A stretch of 64,000 nt of DNA from Sphingomonas pokkalii (GTDB lineage Bacteria; Pseudomonadota; Alphaproteobacteria; Sphingomonadales; Sphingomonadaceae). The notes below the pieces were generated by a model, which saw nothing but the letters and a program-made list of their open reading frames with translations, did not search any database and was not told the origin of the DNA. The translations under genes and the position numbers were made by a program. Where the stretch lies: positions 2,514,840-2,578,839 of the forward strand of contig NZ_QENQ01000001.1 of the NCBI RefSeq assembly GCF_003096275.1. Reading direction: 5' to 3'. How positions within the stretch are numbered: position 1 is the stretch's first letter; each line of letters opens with the position of its first letter. Shown piece after piece: positions 16,094-25,292 of the stretch.

Positions 16094-17983
16094 ATGTTTC
16101 GCGCCATATCGTTCGCCAGCCTTTTGCTGGCCACCACCACGCCTGTGCTGGCGCAGAATTCGGCGCCCCAGCCGGTACCGATCGTCGAAACGATTCCAGC
16201 CGCGCGGGACATTCCCTATCCCGGAACGATCAAGCTCGATGTCGACGCGACCGACACGCTGCGCGGCATCTTCCGGGTGCGGGAGACGATCCCGGTCGCC
16301 AAGTCCGGTCGCGTCACCCTGCTCTTCCCCGAATGGCTGCCCGGCAAGCACGGCCCGCGCGGCGAGATCGAGAAGCTGGCGGGACTGCAGATCCGCGCCG
16401 GCGGCAAGCGCCTGCCCTGGACGCGGGATGCGGTGGACATGTTCGCCTTCCATATCGATGTGCCGAACGGCGCCAAGCAGATCGACATGGAGTTCCAGTT
16501 CGTCTCCGCGACCGAGGGCGACCAGGGCCGCATCGTCATGACGCCGGAGATGATGAGCCTGCAGTTCAATTCGCTCAGCCTCTATCCGGCCGGGTATTTC
16601 ACCCGACGCATCCCGATCCAGGCGACAGTGAAATATCCCGAAGGATGGAGCGCCGCCGGGGCGGTTCCGGCCAAGGCTACCGGCTCCACCTATGCCTATG
16701 CGGCAACCAGCTACGAGATCCTGATGGATTCGCCGGTGATCGCCGGCCGCTATTACCGCAAGTTCCCGCTGACCGAGCGGGTGACGCTGGATGTCGTCGC
16801 CGACAGCGCCGAGGAACTGGATGCCAAGCCGGAACAGATCGCTGCGCACAAGCGGCTGGTCGAACAGGCAGTGAAGACGTTCGGCGCGCAGCATTATGAT
16901 CACTATCATTTCCTGCTGTCGATCAGCGACAAGCTGGGCGGCATCGGGCTGGAGCATCACCGCAGTTCGGAAAACGGCGTACGGCCCGGTTATTTCACAA
17001 AATGGGCCGAGCAGGCGAGCGCACGCAATCTGCTGCCACACGAATTCACCCATAGCTGGGACGGCAAATATCGCCGCGGCGCGGAACTCTGGACCCCGGA
17101 TTTCCGGATGCCGATGCGCGACCAGTCGTTGTGGGTGTATGAAGGCCAGACGCAGTTCTGGGGCTATGTCTTCCAGGCCCGGTCGGGTCTGGTATCCAAG
17201 GAAGAGACGCTGGAAGGCTATGCCGGCATCATGGCAGCGCTCGATACCCGGGCCGGTCGCCAATGGCGCCCGCTGATCGATACGACCAACGATCCGATCA
17301 TCACCCCGCGGGCGCCGAAGGGATGGACCAGCTGGCAGCGTTCGGAAGATTATTACAACGAAGGCCTGCTGGTCTGGATGGAAGTCGATTCGATCCTGCG
17401 CGAACAGAGCAAGGGCACCAAATCGATCGACGATTTCGCGCGCATCTTCTTCGGCGGCCGCGACGGCGATTTCGGTGAAGTCACCTTCACGTTCGACGAT
17501 GTCGTGAAGACGCTGGAGGGAATCCAGCCCTATGAATGGCGCAAACTGCTCACCGCGCGCCTGCATGAGGTTTCGGACCGCGCGCCGCTGAAGGGTTTCG
17601 AACGGAACGGCTACAAGCTCGTCTACACCGATGTGCCGAACAAGATGACGCGATCCGGCACCACGGATCTCAGCTATTCCCTGGGCCTGGCGCTCGGCAA
17701 GAGCGGGATCACGGGCGTTGCCTGGGACAGCCCGGCGTTCAAGGCCGGCATCACCATTGCCGACGAAATCGTTGCCGTGAACGGCCGCGCCTATTCGAGC
17801 GAGTCGCTTGTCGAGGCGATCAAGGCGGCGAAGGGCACCAAGGTACCGGTCCAGTTAACCCTGAAACGGGACGATCGTTACCGAGAGGTTAGCATCGACT
17901 ATCATGACGGGCTGCGCTATCCGCACCTCGTCAAGACGGTCGAAGGAGAGGCTGGCCTCGACAAGCTGCTCCAACCCCGCTGA
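16094..17983 (+). CDS. M61 family glycyl aminopeptidase with PDZ domain, exported
   Basis: A 629-residue periplasmic metallopeptidase. The signal peptide is MFRAISFASLLLATTTPVLA. A beta-rich N-domain precedes the catalytic domain with the zinc motif HEFTHSWDGK (HExxH) and the third ligand in LWVYEGQTQFWG. A C-terminal PDZ domain (about 540-610: GVAWDSPAFKAGITIADEIV) follows. ATG 16094 is preferred to TTG 16088 because of the GGGG ribosome site nine bases upstream. M61 peptidases remove N-terminal glycine and other small residues. Confidence 0.93.
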   Translation: MFRAISFASLLLATTTPVLAQNSAPQPVPIVETIPAARDIPYPGTIKLDVDATDTLRGIFRVRETIPVAKSGRVTLLFPEWLPGKHGPRGEIEKLAGLQIRAGGKRLPWTRDAVDMFAFHIDVPNGAKQIDMEFQFVSATEGDQGRIVMTPEMMSLQFNSLSLYPAGYFTRRIPIQATVKYPEGWSAAGAVPAKATGSTYAYAATSYEILMDSPVIAGRYYRKFPLTERVTLDVVADSAEELDAKPEQIAAHKRLVEQAVKTFGAQHYDHYHFLLSISDKLGGIGLEHHRSSENGVRPGYFTKWAEQASARNLLPHEFTHSWDGKYRRGAELWTPDFRMPMRDQSLWVYEGQTQFWGYVFQARSGLVSKEETLEGYAGIMAALDTRAGRQWRPLIDTTNDPIITPRAPKGWTSWQRSEDYYNEGLLVWMEVDSILREQSKGTKSIDDFARIFFGGRDGDFGEVTFTFDDVVKTLEGIQPYEWRKLLTARLHEVSDRAPLKGFERNGYKLVYTDVPNKMTRSGTTDLSYSLGLALGKSGITGVAWDSPAFKAGITIADEIVAVNGRAYSSESLVEAIKAAKGTKVPVQLTLKRDDRYREVSIDYHDGLRYPHLVKTVEGEAGLDKLLQPR

Positions 17984-18020
17984 GACGGGGGGAAAGCCAA
18001 CCAATAGGTCTAGGGAAACC

Positions 18021-18560
18021 ATGCGCATCGATCTGATTCCTGTCGGGGACGATCCCCCCAACAACCTGAACGTCGTCATCGAAGTGCCGGTCGGCGGCGA
18101 GCCGGTGAAGTATGAGTTCGACAAGGCGAGCGGCGCGCTGTTCGTCGATCGCATCCTGCACACGCCGATGCGCTATCCGGCCAACTATGGCTTCGTACCG
18201 CACACGCTGTCGCCCGACGGCGACCCGCTCGACGCGCTCGTCATCGCCCGCTCGCCCTTCGTGCCGGGCTGCGTGGTGCGTGCGCGCCCGATCGCGGTGC
18301 TGAAGCTGGAAGACGAAGCCGGCGGCGACGAGAAGCTGGTCTGCGTGCCGGTCGACAGCACCTTCCCTTATTATTCGGACGTCGGCGAGCGTTCTGACCT
18401 TCCCTCGATCGTGCTGCAGCAGATCGAGCATTTCTTCACCCACTATAAGGACCTGGAGTCCGAAAAGTGGGTGCGGATCGGCAACTGGGGCGATGCCGCC
18501 GAAGCGCGCCAGATCGTCCTCGAGGCGATCGAGGCCGCGAAGAAGGCCAAGGCCGCCTGA
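18021..18560 (+). CDS. ppa: Inorganic pyrophosphatase
   Basis: A 179-residue family I soluble pyrophosphatase that hydrolyses PPi to phosphate and pulls biosynthetic reactions forward. Metal-binding and active-site regions are all present: VKYEFDKASGALFVDRIL, RYPANYGFVPHT, and DGDPLDALVIA (the DGDPLD signature with aspartates for Mg2+). The start at ATG 18021 is preceded by an AGGGA-type ribosome site; the longer open frame from 17904 overlaps the previous gene and is not used. Confidence 0.97.
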   Translation: MRIDLIPVGDDPPNNLNVVIEVPVGGEPVKYEFDKASGALFVDRILHTPMRYPANYGFVPHTLSPDGDPLDALVIARSPFVPGCVVRARPIAVLKLEDEAGGDEKLVCVPVDSTFPYYSDVGERSDLPSIVLQQIEHFFTHYKDLESEKWVRIGNWGDAAEARQIVLEAIEAAKKAKAA

Positions 18561-18568
18561 GCCAGAAC

Positions 18569-19225
18569 GTGCGGCGGCGCGGGGCCCGACCCCGAGGGGT
18601 CGGCAACGTCCTCGCGCCGCCGCGCTTTCTCGCCTTCGCCGCGACGACGATCGCGGCAGGGCTGTTCCTGGTGCCGCAACTCGGCATCCGCGCCGGCGCG
18701 ATGCTCGCCTTCGATATCGGCGCAGCGCTGTTCCTCGCACTCTGCGTGCCGATGCTGAAGCACCAGTCCGATGCGATGCGGCGTTCGGCGTGCAACAACG
18801 ATGCGAACCGGCTGGTGCTGCTGGGCATCACCGGCGCCGTCACCATCATCATCCTGATCGCGATCGCCAGCGAGCTGATGGCGCGCAAGGCGCCCCAGCC
18901 CGCGCAGCTCGCGCTGATCATCGGCACGCTCGCGCTCAGCTGGACGTTCAGCAACGCCGTCTATGCGCTGCATTATGCGCACCTCTTCTACAGCGAAGCA
19001 CCGGGCGGCCGCGACAAGGGCGGGCTGGAATTTCCCAAGACGCCCGAGCCCAATTACTGGGACTTCCTCTATTTCGCCTTCTGCCTGGGCATGACCTTCC
19101 AGACCAGCGACGTCTCGATCACGACGCGGCAGCTGCGCCGGGTGGTGACGCTGCACTGTCTGGCCGCTTTCGTGTTCAACCTGGGCGTGGTGGCCTTCAC
19201 GATCAACGTTCTCGGCGGTAGTTGA
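18569..19225 (+). CDS. DUF1345 family membrane protein
   Basis: A 218-residue integral membrane protein of the DUF1345 family. About five hydrophobic segments are visible (LAFAATTIAAGLFLV; AMLAFDIGAALFLALCV; LVLLGITGAVTIIILIAIAS; LALIIGTLALSWTF; VVTLHCLAAFVFNLGVVA). The loop ALHYAHLFY and DFLYFAFCLGMTFQTSDVSI are family hallmarks. GTG 18569 is chosen because the family N-terminus (a basic stretch then LAPPRFLAF) begins there; the ribosome site is weak. It lies eight bases after ppa, so it is likely co-transcribed. Function unknown. Confidence 0.88.
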   Translation: MRRRGARPRGVGNVLAPPRFLAFAATTIAAGLFLVPQLGIRAGAMLAFDIGAALFLALCVPMLKHQSDAMRRSACNNDANRLVLLGITGAVTIIILIAIASELMARKAPQPAQLALIIGTLALSWTFSNAVYALHYAHLFYSEAPGGRDKGGLEFPKTPEPNYWDFLYFAFCLGMTFQTSDVSITTRQLRRVVTLHCLAAFVFNLGVVAFTINVLGGS

Positions 19226-19266
19226 GCGGCAGGGCATCCGCCCGAACCCAGCCTGCCGGAGAATCC

Positions 19267-20409
19267 ATGTTCCGTGTCGCCGCCCTCGCGCTTGCCGTGC
19301 TACTTGCGCCTGCTGCCTCCGCCCAGACCAATGACAAGTTCGTCGTCGCCAGCCTGACCGACGGCGTGTGGATGAAGGGCGACCTGCACGTCCACTCGCG
19401 GCACAGCAAGGATTCGACCAACCACAGCGAGGCGCGGATCATCGCCGATGCCGAACGTGCCGGCTTCGACTTCCTGCTGATCAGCGACCATGACAACCAT
19501 GTGAACGGCGACACCGCGCACCACACCTGGAGCGACCCGGAATTCCATTCGGACAAGCTGCTGCTGCTCTACGGCGCGGAATGGACGACCGTGCGCGGCC
19601 ATGCCGTGATCCTCTCGGCCAAGCCCTATGACCACCAGAAGCTGTTCGACATCCGCGATGCCCGCGATGTGGCGGTGCAGAAGGTGAAGGACGGCCTTGG
19701 CGTGCACCTTTCGGCCAACCACCCGACCAACAAGGACCATTTCGGCTATTCCTACGACATGGTCGATTCGCTGGAGGTGTGGAACACCGTCCGCTGGGCA
19801 CCGAACAAGACCAACCTGATGGTGTGGGACGACATGCTGAGTTCGGGCCGAAAGATCGGCGCGCGGGGCGGCAGCGATTCGCACCATGGCACGGTCCCGG
19901 GCAGCACCGCGCCCCAGGCGCTGGAGGCGACCGCCAACAATATCGGCACGCCGACCACCTGGGTGTTCGCGCCCGCCCGCACCCGCGAGGCGGTGATCGC
20001 CGCGATCGGCCGCGGCCGCGCCTCGATCAGCGCCAACCCCTATGCCCCGCGCGTCGAGCTGACCGCGGACGTGAACGGCGACGGCAAGGCCGACATGATG
20101 ATGGGTGACAATGCCAAGGCGCCTGCCGGCCCCGTGCGCTTTACCGTGCGCCTCTCGGGCAAGCGCGAGGCAGGGACGTATCGCGTCCGCGTCATCAAGA
20201 ACGCCGGCGAACTCGCAACCCTCGACATCGGCGCGGACGGCACGCTGGGCTTTACCGACACGCCCGAGGCCAAGGGCCGCAGCTATTACCGGGTCGAAGT
20301 GGAAGGCCCGCAGACGCCCTATCCGGGCGTGGACAATTTCCAGAAGGTCGCCGGGCCGATGGTCGCGATCTCCAACCCGATCTTCTTCAACTTCGACCCG
20401 AATTTCTGA
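19267..20409 (+). CDS. CehA/McbA family metallohydrolase (PHP domain), exported
   Basis: A 380-residue periplasmic protein. The signal peptide MFRVAALALAVLLAPAASAQ starts at ATG 19267 after GGAG. The PHP-type metal centre is given by GDLHVHSRHS, DFLLISDHDNH, a further His in VHLSANHPTN and the late GGSDSHHG. Members of the CehA/McbA family include carbaryl esterases, but most are uncharacterised. The C-terminal third (about 275-380) is a beta domain (VRFTVRLSGKREAGTYRVRV). The substrate is unknown. Confidence 0.85.
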   Translation: MFRVAALALAVLLAPAASAQTNDKFVVASLTDGVWMKGDLHVHSRHSKDSTNHSEARIIADAERAGFDFLLISDHDNHVNGDTAHHTWSDPEFHSDKLLLLYGAEWTTVRGHAVILSAKPYDHQKLFDIRDARDVAVQKVKDGLGVHLSANHPTNKDHFGYSYDMVDSLEVWNTVRWAPNKTNLMVWDDMLSSGRKIGARGGSDSHHGTVPGSTAPQALEATANNIGTPTTWVFAPARTREAVIAAIGRGRASISANPYAPRVELTADVNGDGKADMMMGDNAKAPAGPVRFTVRLSGKREAGTYRVRVIKNAGELATLDIGADGTLGFTDTPEAKGRSYYRVEVEGPQTPYPGVDNFQKVAGPMVAISNPIFFNFDPNF

Positions 20410-20415
20410 AGGGGC

Positions 20416-20442
20416 GTGGTGGCGCCGTTACAGCGCCACCAC
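20416..20442. terminator. Hairpin at a converging gene junction
   Basis: A perfect 10-bp stem GTGGTGGCGC/GCGCCACCAC with a seven-base loop between the CehA-like gene and the GH31 gene. It overlaps the last codons of the GH31 gene and lacks a T-run, so terminator function is likely but not certain. Confidence 0.4.
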
Positions 20443-22785
20443 CACCTGCCTGCCGTCATAGACGATCTCGCGGCCCGGCGCTTCGGCAAGGCCGGTTCCC
20501 GCGCCCGGCGCGACCGTCACCACCCGGAAGCGCCGCGTCTTCGCCATGCCGGGATAGCGGCCCTCGCGCGCGCCGATCGTCAGCGTGCCCGCCTTGTCGT
20601 TCAGCACCAGGTCGATCGTGGCCCGCTCGCCGCGCTTCCAGCCCTGGCCATCCCCGGCATCGTCATACAGGGTGAAGCGGCCATCGGCGCCGCGATAGAC
20701 GCGCAGCTCGATCGGACGGTCGGGGGACTGGGCGGCATAGTGCACCGGCGATCCGAGCGGCAGGATCGTCCCCGCCGCCACCTGCACCGGAATCTGCCCG
20801 ATCGGTGCGGCGACCTGGATCCGCGCGCCGCCCGCATGGCGCGCACCGCTCCAGAAATCGATCCAGTCGGTGCCCGCCGGCAAATAGACCGCGCGCGCGG
20901 TCGCGCCCTGCTCGATCACCGGGCTCACCAGCAGGTTGCGGCCGAACAGATACTGGTCGCGCAGGTCCTGCGCCTTGGCGTCGTTCGGGAACACCATCCC
21001 CGCCGGATAGAGGAACGAAGCGCCATGCGCCGCCACTTGCCAGCTCTGCGCGTAGATAAAAGGTAGCAGCCGGTAGCGCAGCGCCACCGCGTCGAGCAGC
21101 GGCTGGCGGACGCTTTCGGGGAAGCTGTAGACCTCCTTGCCGTCGCCGGTGCCGTGGATGCGGAACATCGGGTTGAACACGGCGAACTGCAGCCAGCGGG
21201 TGAACAGCTCCTGATAGGCGGGATCCTTGGGGCTGCCGCCGAAGAAGCCGCCGATATCCGCCGACCAGAAGGGATTGCCGGTCATCGAGAAATTGACGCC
21301 CGCCGGGATCTGCCTGGCGAACACGTCCCACCGCCCGCTCACATCGCCCGACCAAGTGAAGGCGCCGTTGCGTTGCTGCCCTGCCCAGGCCGAACGGGTG
21401 AGTAACAGCGGTCGCTTGCCAGCATAATCGGCTGCCATGCCGTCATGCACCGCGGTGGTATGCATCAGCGGATAGGCATTGAAGAGCTGCGCACCCGGCC
21501 CCGCGGCCGTATTCACCTCGGCCATTTCGCCCCAATGGCCGCCAAGTTCCGCCTCGCTTCCGTCGAGCCAGTAGCCGTCGAATCCCGCCTTCCCCAGACG
21601 ATCGGAGATCTGCCGCCAGTACAGCGCGCGGGCCTTGGACGAGAAGGCATCGTACCAGCGGCCTTCACCGGCGGGGTACACGTTCGGGTAGGTCTTTGGG
21701 TACAGGCCGCCGATCGCATCGAGCGCCTTGCTATTCTCCAGCCCCAGATCGAATCGCGGCCAGACCGATACGATGCTGTGCAGATTCTGCCGGTGCAGCG
21801 TATCGAGCATCGCCTTGGGATCCGGGAAGCGGCTTGCATCCATCTCGTGGCTGCCCCAGCGGCCGGCCGGCCAATATTGCCAGTCCTGCACGACCGCATC
21901 GAGGGGAATGCCCAGCCGGCGATACTCGGCCGCCACGCCGAGCAGTTCGGCCTGCGAGCCATAGCGTTCCTTCGACTGCCACAGCCCCCAGGCCCAGCGC
22001 GGCAGCAGCGAGGCAGCGCCGGTGAGCTGGCGATAGGCGCCGATCACCTGGTCGACGTCCGGCCCCGCGAACAGGAAATAGTCGACGCCCTCGCCCGCCT
22101 GCGACCGGAAGACGATGCGGTTGCCCGCCTGCGGGGTATCCACCGCGACCTCGGTGACCGCGGCATTGTTCCAGAACAGCCCGAACCCGGCGGGCGAGAC
22201 CAGCACCGGCACGCCGACATCGGTGTTCGCCTGCTGCAGCCGGACGATCGTACCACGATAATCGAGCAGGCCCGCCTGATGCTGGCCGAGGCCATAGACG
22301 GCGCGTCCTTCGGGAGCCGCGAAAACGAGCTGGACGGCACCATCAGCGGCGGGCGTACCGCCGAGGCGCCGTCGATAGAGATCGGTCTCGGCGACCAGCG
22401 GCTTCCCGTCGGCGCCAAGCAGCGCCACCGCGCCGGTCTTGCGATCGACGCTGATCCGCATCGCCGGAGTGGCCAGCAGATAACGTTCCGGCTGCTGGTC
22501 AAGCGTCCATGCCACCTTGGCCGGCTGGCCAACCAGCGCGAGATCCGGCGTCCGCTCTGCCCCTTCGCGCAGCATCGAGACGCGAAGGATATGATCGCCC
22601 CAGACGGTGAGCGCCAGCACGCCCTGCGCGGTGCGGAAGGTGGCCCCCGTCGAGTTCTGCGCGAGCAGCGTCGCGCCCTCGGCGGTGGCAGCCTGAAGCG
22701 GCACGGCCTGCGCGAAAAAACTCGGCGCAATGGTCGCGGTAAGTGCTGCGCCAAACAGCAGAAGCGACTTGGCTTTCATGGACAT
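20428..22785 (-). CDS. GH31 alpha-glycosidase, exported
   Basis: A 785-residue family 31 glycoside hydrolase (alpha-glucosidase or alpha-xylosidase type). The signal peptide is KAKSLLLFGAALTATIAPSFF, then an N-terminal galactose-mutarotase-like domain and a TIM barrel from about 255. The nucleophile is D408 in YWLDGSEAE and the acid/base D481 in WSGDVSGRW; PWFW-like substrate strands follow. A C-terminal beta domain ends the protein. ATG 22785 and ATG 22779 are both possible; GGGGAG lies just upstream. Substrate could be xyloglucan, isomaltose or maltose type; sequence alone does not decide. Confidence 0.92.
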   Translation of the reverse strand: MSMKAKSLLLFGAALTATIAPSFFAQAVPLQAATAEGATLLAQNSTGATFRTAQGVLALTVWGDHILRVSMLREGAERTPDLALVGQPAKVAWTLDQQPERYLLATPAMRISVDRKTGAVALLGADGKPLVAETDLYRRRLGGTPAADGAVQLVFAAPEGRAVYGLGQHQAGLLDYRGTIVRLQQANTDVGVPVLVSPAGFGLFWNNAAVTEVAVDTPQAGNRIVFRSQAGEGVDYFLFAGPDVDQVIGAYRQLTGAASLLPRWAWGLWQSKERYGSQAELLGVAAEYRRLGIPLDAVVQDWQYWPAGRWGSHEMDASRFPDPKAMLDTLHRQNLHSIVSVWPRFDLGLENSKALDAIGGLYPKTYPNVYPAGEGRWYDAFSSKARALYWRQISDRLGKAGFDGYWLDGSEAELGGHWGEMAEVNTAAGPGAQLFNAYPLMHTTAVHDGMAADYAGKRPLLLTRSAWAGQQRNGAFTWSGDVSGRWDVFARQIPAGVNFSMTGNPFWSADIGGFFGGSPKDPAYQELFTRWLQFAVFNPMFRIHGTGDGKEVYSFPESVRQPLLDAVALRYRLLPFIYAQSWQVAAHGASFLYPAGMVFPNDAKAQDLRDQYLFGRNLLVSPVIEQGATARAVYLPAGTDWIDFWSGARHAGGARIQVAAPIGQIPVQVAAGTILPLGSPVHYAAQSPDRPIELRVYRGADGRFTLYDDAGDGQGWKRGERATIDLVLNDKAGTLTIGAREGRYPGMAKTRRFRVVTVAPGAGTGLAEAPGREIVYDGRQVVVAL

Positions 22786-22818
22786 TCTCTCCCCTGACGC
22801 TACCGTCTTGCTGCATTC

Positions 22819-22829
22819 TTGTCAGACAA
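22819..22829. promoter_or_regulatory. Operator-like palindrome upstream of the GH31 gene
   Basis: The sequence TTGTCAGACAA is a perfect 11-base palindrome (arms TTGTC/GACAA around one base), 34 bases upstream of the GH31 start. It looks like a GntR- or LacI-family half-site pair. No regulator gene lies next to it. Confidence 0.35.
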
Positions 22830-22841
22830 TATGGGGAGCGC

Positions 22842-23195
22842 CTAGTCCTTTTTCCGCGCCTTGCGCGGTGGCGCCCGCAACCCGGCCGCTATCGCCAGCC
22901 GCGCCCACTCACGTAGCGCATCGGCATCGTCATAGGCCTCGGCGGGCGCGCGGCGATAGTGCATCACCATCGTGCGGCCCTTGGCATCATAGGTGAAGCG
23001 ATCGGCGCCGGCGGCGTCCCAGGCGGCATCGCTCTCCGCATCGGCCTTGAACCAGAGTTCGTCGAAGGCGAGAATCGCGAACACCGTGCCGTCACAATAG
23101 AGCGTCGCCCCGCCCATCATCCTGCGCATCGTCACCGTGCCGATCGGGGCCAGCGCCTCGCGCACCCATTCGACCAGCCCGGTGTCGAGCGCCAT
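22842..23195 (-). CDS. TfoX/Sxy N-terminal domain protein
   Basis: A 117-residue protein of the TfoX N-terminal domain type: VTMRRMMGGATLYCDGTVFA, ILAFDELWFKADAES, then a region with YRRAPAEAYDDADALREWARL and a lysine-rich tail (PPRKARKKD). TfoX regulates competence in gammaproteobacteria, but single-domain alphaproteobacterial forms are uncharacterised. It is the last of four genes (EamA, GNAT, SMR, TfoX) joined by ATGA overlaps. The start at 23195 is set by that overlap. Confidence 0.85.
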   Translation of the reverse strand: MALDTGLVEWVREALAPIGTVTMRRMMGGATLYCDGTVFAILAFDELWFKADAESDAAWDAAGADRFTYDAKGRTMVMHYRRAPAEAYDDADALREWARLAIAAGLRAPPRKARKKD

Positions 23196-23518
23196 CAGTG
23201 GCCGCCGCCTGCCAGCCGCAGCCCGGCGATGCAGCCGACCAGGCCGACGATCAGCAGGATACGCACCCCGCTCACCGGCTCGCCGAACCAGAGCATGCCG
23301 ACGATCACCGTGCCGAGCGCACCGATCCCACCCCACACGGCGTAGGCCGTCCCCAGCGGCACCGTGCGCGAGGCCATTTCGAGCAGCGCCATCGAAACCG
23401 CGATGAAGGCGAGGAAAGCCAGCGTCCAGGGAATGTTGCGGAACCCCTCGGTGAAGCGCATGCAGGTGGTGAAGCCCACTTCGCACAGCCCGCCGAGCAG
23501 CAGATAGATCCAGCCCAT
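23195..23518 (-). CDS. sugE: SMR family multidrug/guanidinium exporter (SugE/Gdx-like)
   Basis: A 107-residue four-helix small multidrug resistance protein. The essential membrane glutamate is in GGLCEVGFTTCMRFTEGF (helix 1), followed by TLAFLAFIAVSMALLEMA, GTAYAVWGGIGALGTVIVG with the family WGGIG motif, and ILLIVGLVGCIAGL. The GLCEVG context is nearer to Gdx/SugE guanidinium exporters than to EmrE. It acts as a dual-topology dimer in the inner membrane. Starts and stops overlap neighbours by ATGA. Confidence 0.88.
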   Translation of the reverse strand: MGWIYLLLGGLCEVGFTTCMRFTEGFRNIPWTLAFLAFIAVSMALLEMASRTVPLGTAYAVWGGIGALGTVIVGMLWFGEPVSGVRILLIVGLVGCIAGLRLAGGGH

Positions 23519-23997
23519 CAGCGACCGGCCAGCGCCCGAAGTGCGTCGCCGGTCACCCGCTGCACCGTCCATTCGTCCATGCCGACTGCCCCCATCGCGC
23601 GGTAGAAATCGATCGCCGGCTGGTTCCAATCGAGGACCGACCATTCGAACCTGCCATAACCGCGTTCCACCGCGATATCGGCCAAATGCCGCAGAAGCGC
23701 CTTGCCGACCCCCGCCCCACGCGCGGCCGGCGTAACGTACAGGTCTTCCAGATACATGCCCGGCAGCCCCGTCCAGGTGGAGAAGTTCTGGAAGAACAGC
23801 GCGAAGCCCAGCGGCGCGCCGTCGGCGCCTTCGGCGATCACCGCCTCGGCAGCGGGGCGGGGGCCGAACAGCGCCGCTTCCAGCATTGCCTCGGTCGCCA
23901 CCACCGCGTCAGGCTCCCGTTCGAAGGCCGCGAGTTCGCGAACGAAGGCGATAATCTGCGGCACATCGGCGGCCGTTGCGAAACGAATATGTGTCAT
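23518..23997 (-). CDS. GNAT family N-acetyltransferase (diamine-type)
   Basis: A 159-residue GNAT enzyme similar to diamine or thialysine N-acetyltransferases: N-terminal IRFATAADVPQIIAFVRELA, then FFQNFSTWTGLPGMYLEDLY, the acetyl-CoA loop ARGAGVGKALLRHLA, and WSVLDWNQPAIDFYRAMGA. The WNQPAIDFY motif is typical of the group. It sits between a DMT transporter gene and an SMR exporter, an arrangement that suggests detoxification of amines. It uses ATGA overlaps on both sides. Confidence 0.88.
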   Translation of the reverse strand: MTHIRFATAADVPQIIAFVRELAAFEREPDAVVATEAMLEAALFGPRPAAEAVIAEGADGAPLGFALFFQNFSTWTGLPGMYLEDLYVTPAARGAGVGKALLRHLADIAVERGYGRFEWSVLDWNQPAIDFYRAMGAVGMDEWTVQRVTGDALRALAGR

Positions 23998-24884
23998 GCT
24001 CCAGCCTCGGTCTGTGGAGCGGGTGCCACGCGGCCACGGATCGCGAGCAGACAGCCCAGGATGATGAGCAGCGCGCCGCCGACCGTCCAGGCCGAGACCC
24101 GTTCGTCGAACACGACATAGCCGAGCAGCGCTGCCCAAACGAAAGCGGTATACTCCACCGGAGCCAGCACCTGCGCCTCGGCAAGGCCATAGGCCCAGGC
24201 GAGCAGCACCGCAGAAACCGATCCGACCAGCGCCGCCCCGAGAATCCACGGCCAGATCGCCAGGTCCGGCATCGCGGAAAACCAGGGCGCGCCCGGGAGC
24301 AGCAGCAGCGTCAGCACGATACTGGTGAACAGCGCCACTTCGATGGGATCGGCGATCTGGGCCTGGCGCCGCAACATGATCAGGCTACCGGCATACAGGA
24401 TCGAAGCGGCGAAGACCGCGACCGAGCCGAGCACGACATCGGTCGAGGCGTTGGCCTGTGCCTGTCCGGCCGCGATCGCGAGCACCCCCAGGCTGGCGAC
24501 CATCGATCCCCCGATCGCGGCGCGGCGGATCGTTTCGCCAAGAAAGGCGGCGGCCAGAAACAGGGCGATCAGCGGGGCCAGGAAGGTAAGCGCAACGCCC
24601 TGCGCCATGGTGACCCGCACCAACCCCCAGAAAAACAGCACCACCGAACTGCCCGCAAGCACGCCGCGCCCGAGATGCAGCCCCAACGCCTGCCGGCTGG
24701 GCCATGGCGTACGCCGCATCAGAAAGATGGGGCCGAGCAGCACGATCGCCCCAACCGATCGCCAAAGCACCGCGCTGTACGCGCCGTGCGCGATCGACAT
24801 GCCCTTCATCACCGCGTCCATCAGCGAATAATTGGCAATGCCGATAGCGGCTACGGCAAAGGCGAAAGCAGGCGACCGTTTCAT
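23994..24884 (-). CDS. EamA/DMT family transporter
   Basis: A 296-residue drug/metabolite transporter with ten predicted membrane segments in two EamA repeats (residues 5-140 and 150-285). The first has SLMDAVMKGMSIAHGAYSAV and VALTFLAPLIALFLAAAFLG; the second AILGAALVGSVSAVLLAWAY and EYTAFVWAALLGYVVFDERV. The cargo cannot be predicted. It is the first gene of a four-gene operon with a GNAT, an SMR exporter and a TfoX-domain gene. Confidence 0.92.
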   Translation of the reverse strand: MKRSPAFAFAVAAIGIANYSLMDAVMKGMSIAHGAYSAVLWRSVGAIVLLGPIFLMRRTPWPSRQALGLHLGRGVLAGSSVVLFFWGLVRVTMAQGVALTFLAPLIALFLAAAFLGETIRRAAIGGSMVASLGVLAIAAGQAQANASTDVVLGSVAVFAASILYAGSLIMLRRQAQIADPIEVALFTSIVLTLLLLPGAPWFSAMPDLAIWPWILGAALVGSVSAVLLAWAYGLAEAQVLAPVEYTAFVWAALLGYVVFDERVSAWTVGGALLIILGCLLAIRGRVAPAPQTEAGA

Positions 24885-24980
24885 ACCCGCCGGTTAACGG
24901 CATCGGCCAGCGTTGGCGAGGGGCGCGCAAAGTTTAGCGCCGGGTACCGTGCCGCGCGCCCTCGAGAACCGGCCGCGCGC

Positions 24981-25292
24981 TTACCGGATATGTCGGGCGC
25001 GAATCGCGCCGACCAGCAGGTCGTCCAGCAGCGCCAGCATTGCGCCCGCGGCAAGAATCGCTACGGCCGCAGCGACGAGCAACGGCGCGCGATCGCCCCC
25101 CTGCATCGCCAGCGCCACAAGCCGCAACGCCGGTACCAGCAATGCCGCCGCCACCCCGCGCCGCAGCCAGCGCGCGATCCACCCGGTCCATCCCTGGCGG
25201 CCGCCCAGCCGAAGCGCGACAAGACGGGCGAGGAACAATGCCGCCACCACCGCGCCCGCGTCGATCAGCGCGGCATTGGGTTCGGGGTTCAC
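24981..25292 (-). CDS. Small hypothetical membrane protein downstream of ispG
   Basis: A 103-residue protein with three likely membrane helices ([57 protein letters not shown]) and basic loops. Its GTG start overlaps the ispG stop (GTGA), so it is translationally coupled to ispG. I do not recognise the family. The conserved position after ispG could mean a membrane function unrelated to isoprenoid synthesis. Confidence 0.6.
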   Translation of the reverse strand: MNPEPNAALIDAGAVVAALFLARLVALRLGGRQGWTGWIARWLRRGVAAALLVPALRLVALAMQGGDRAPLLVAAAVAILAAGAMLALLDDLLVGAIRARHIR

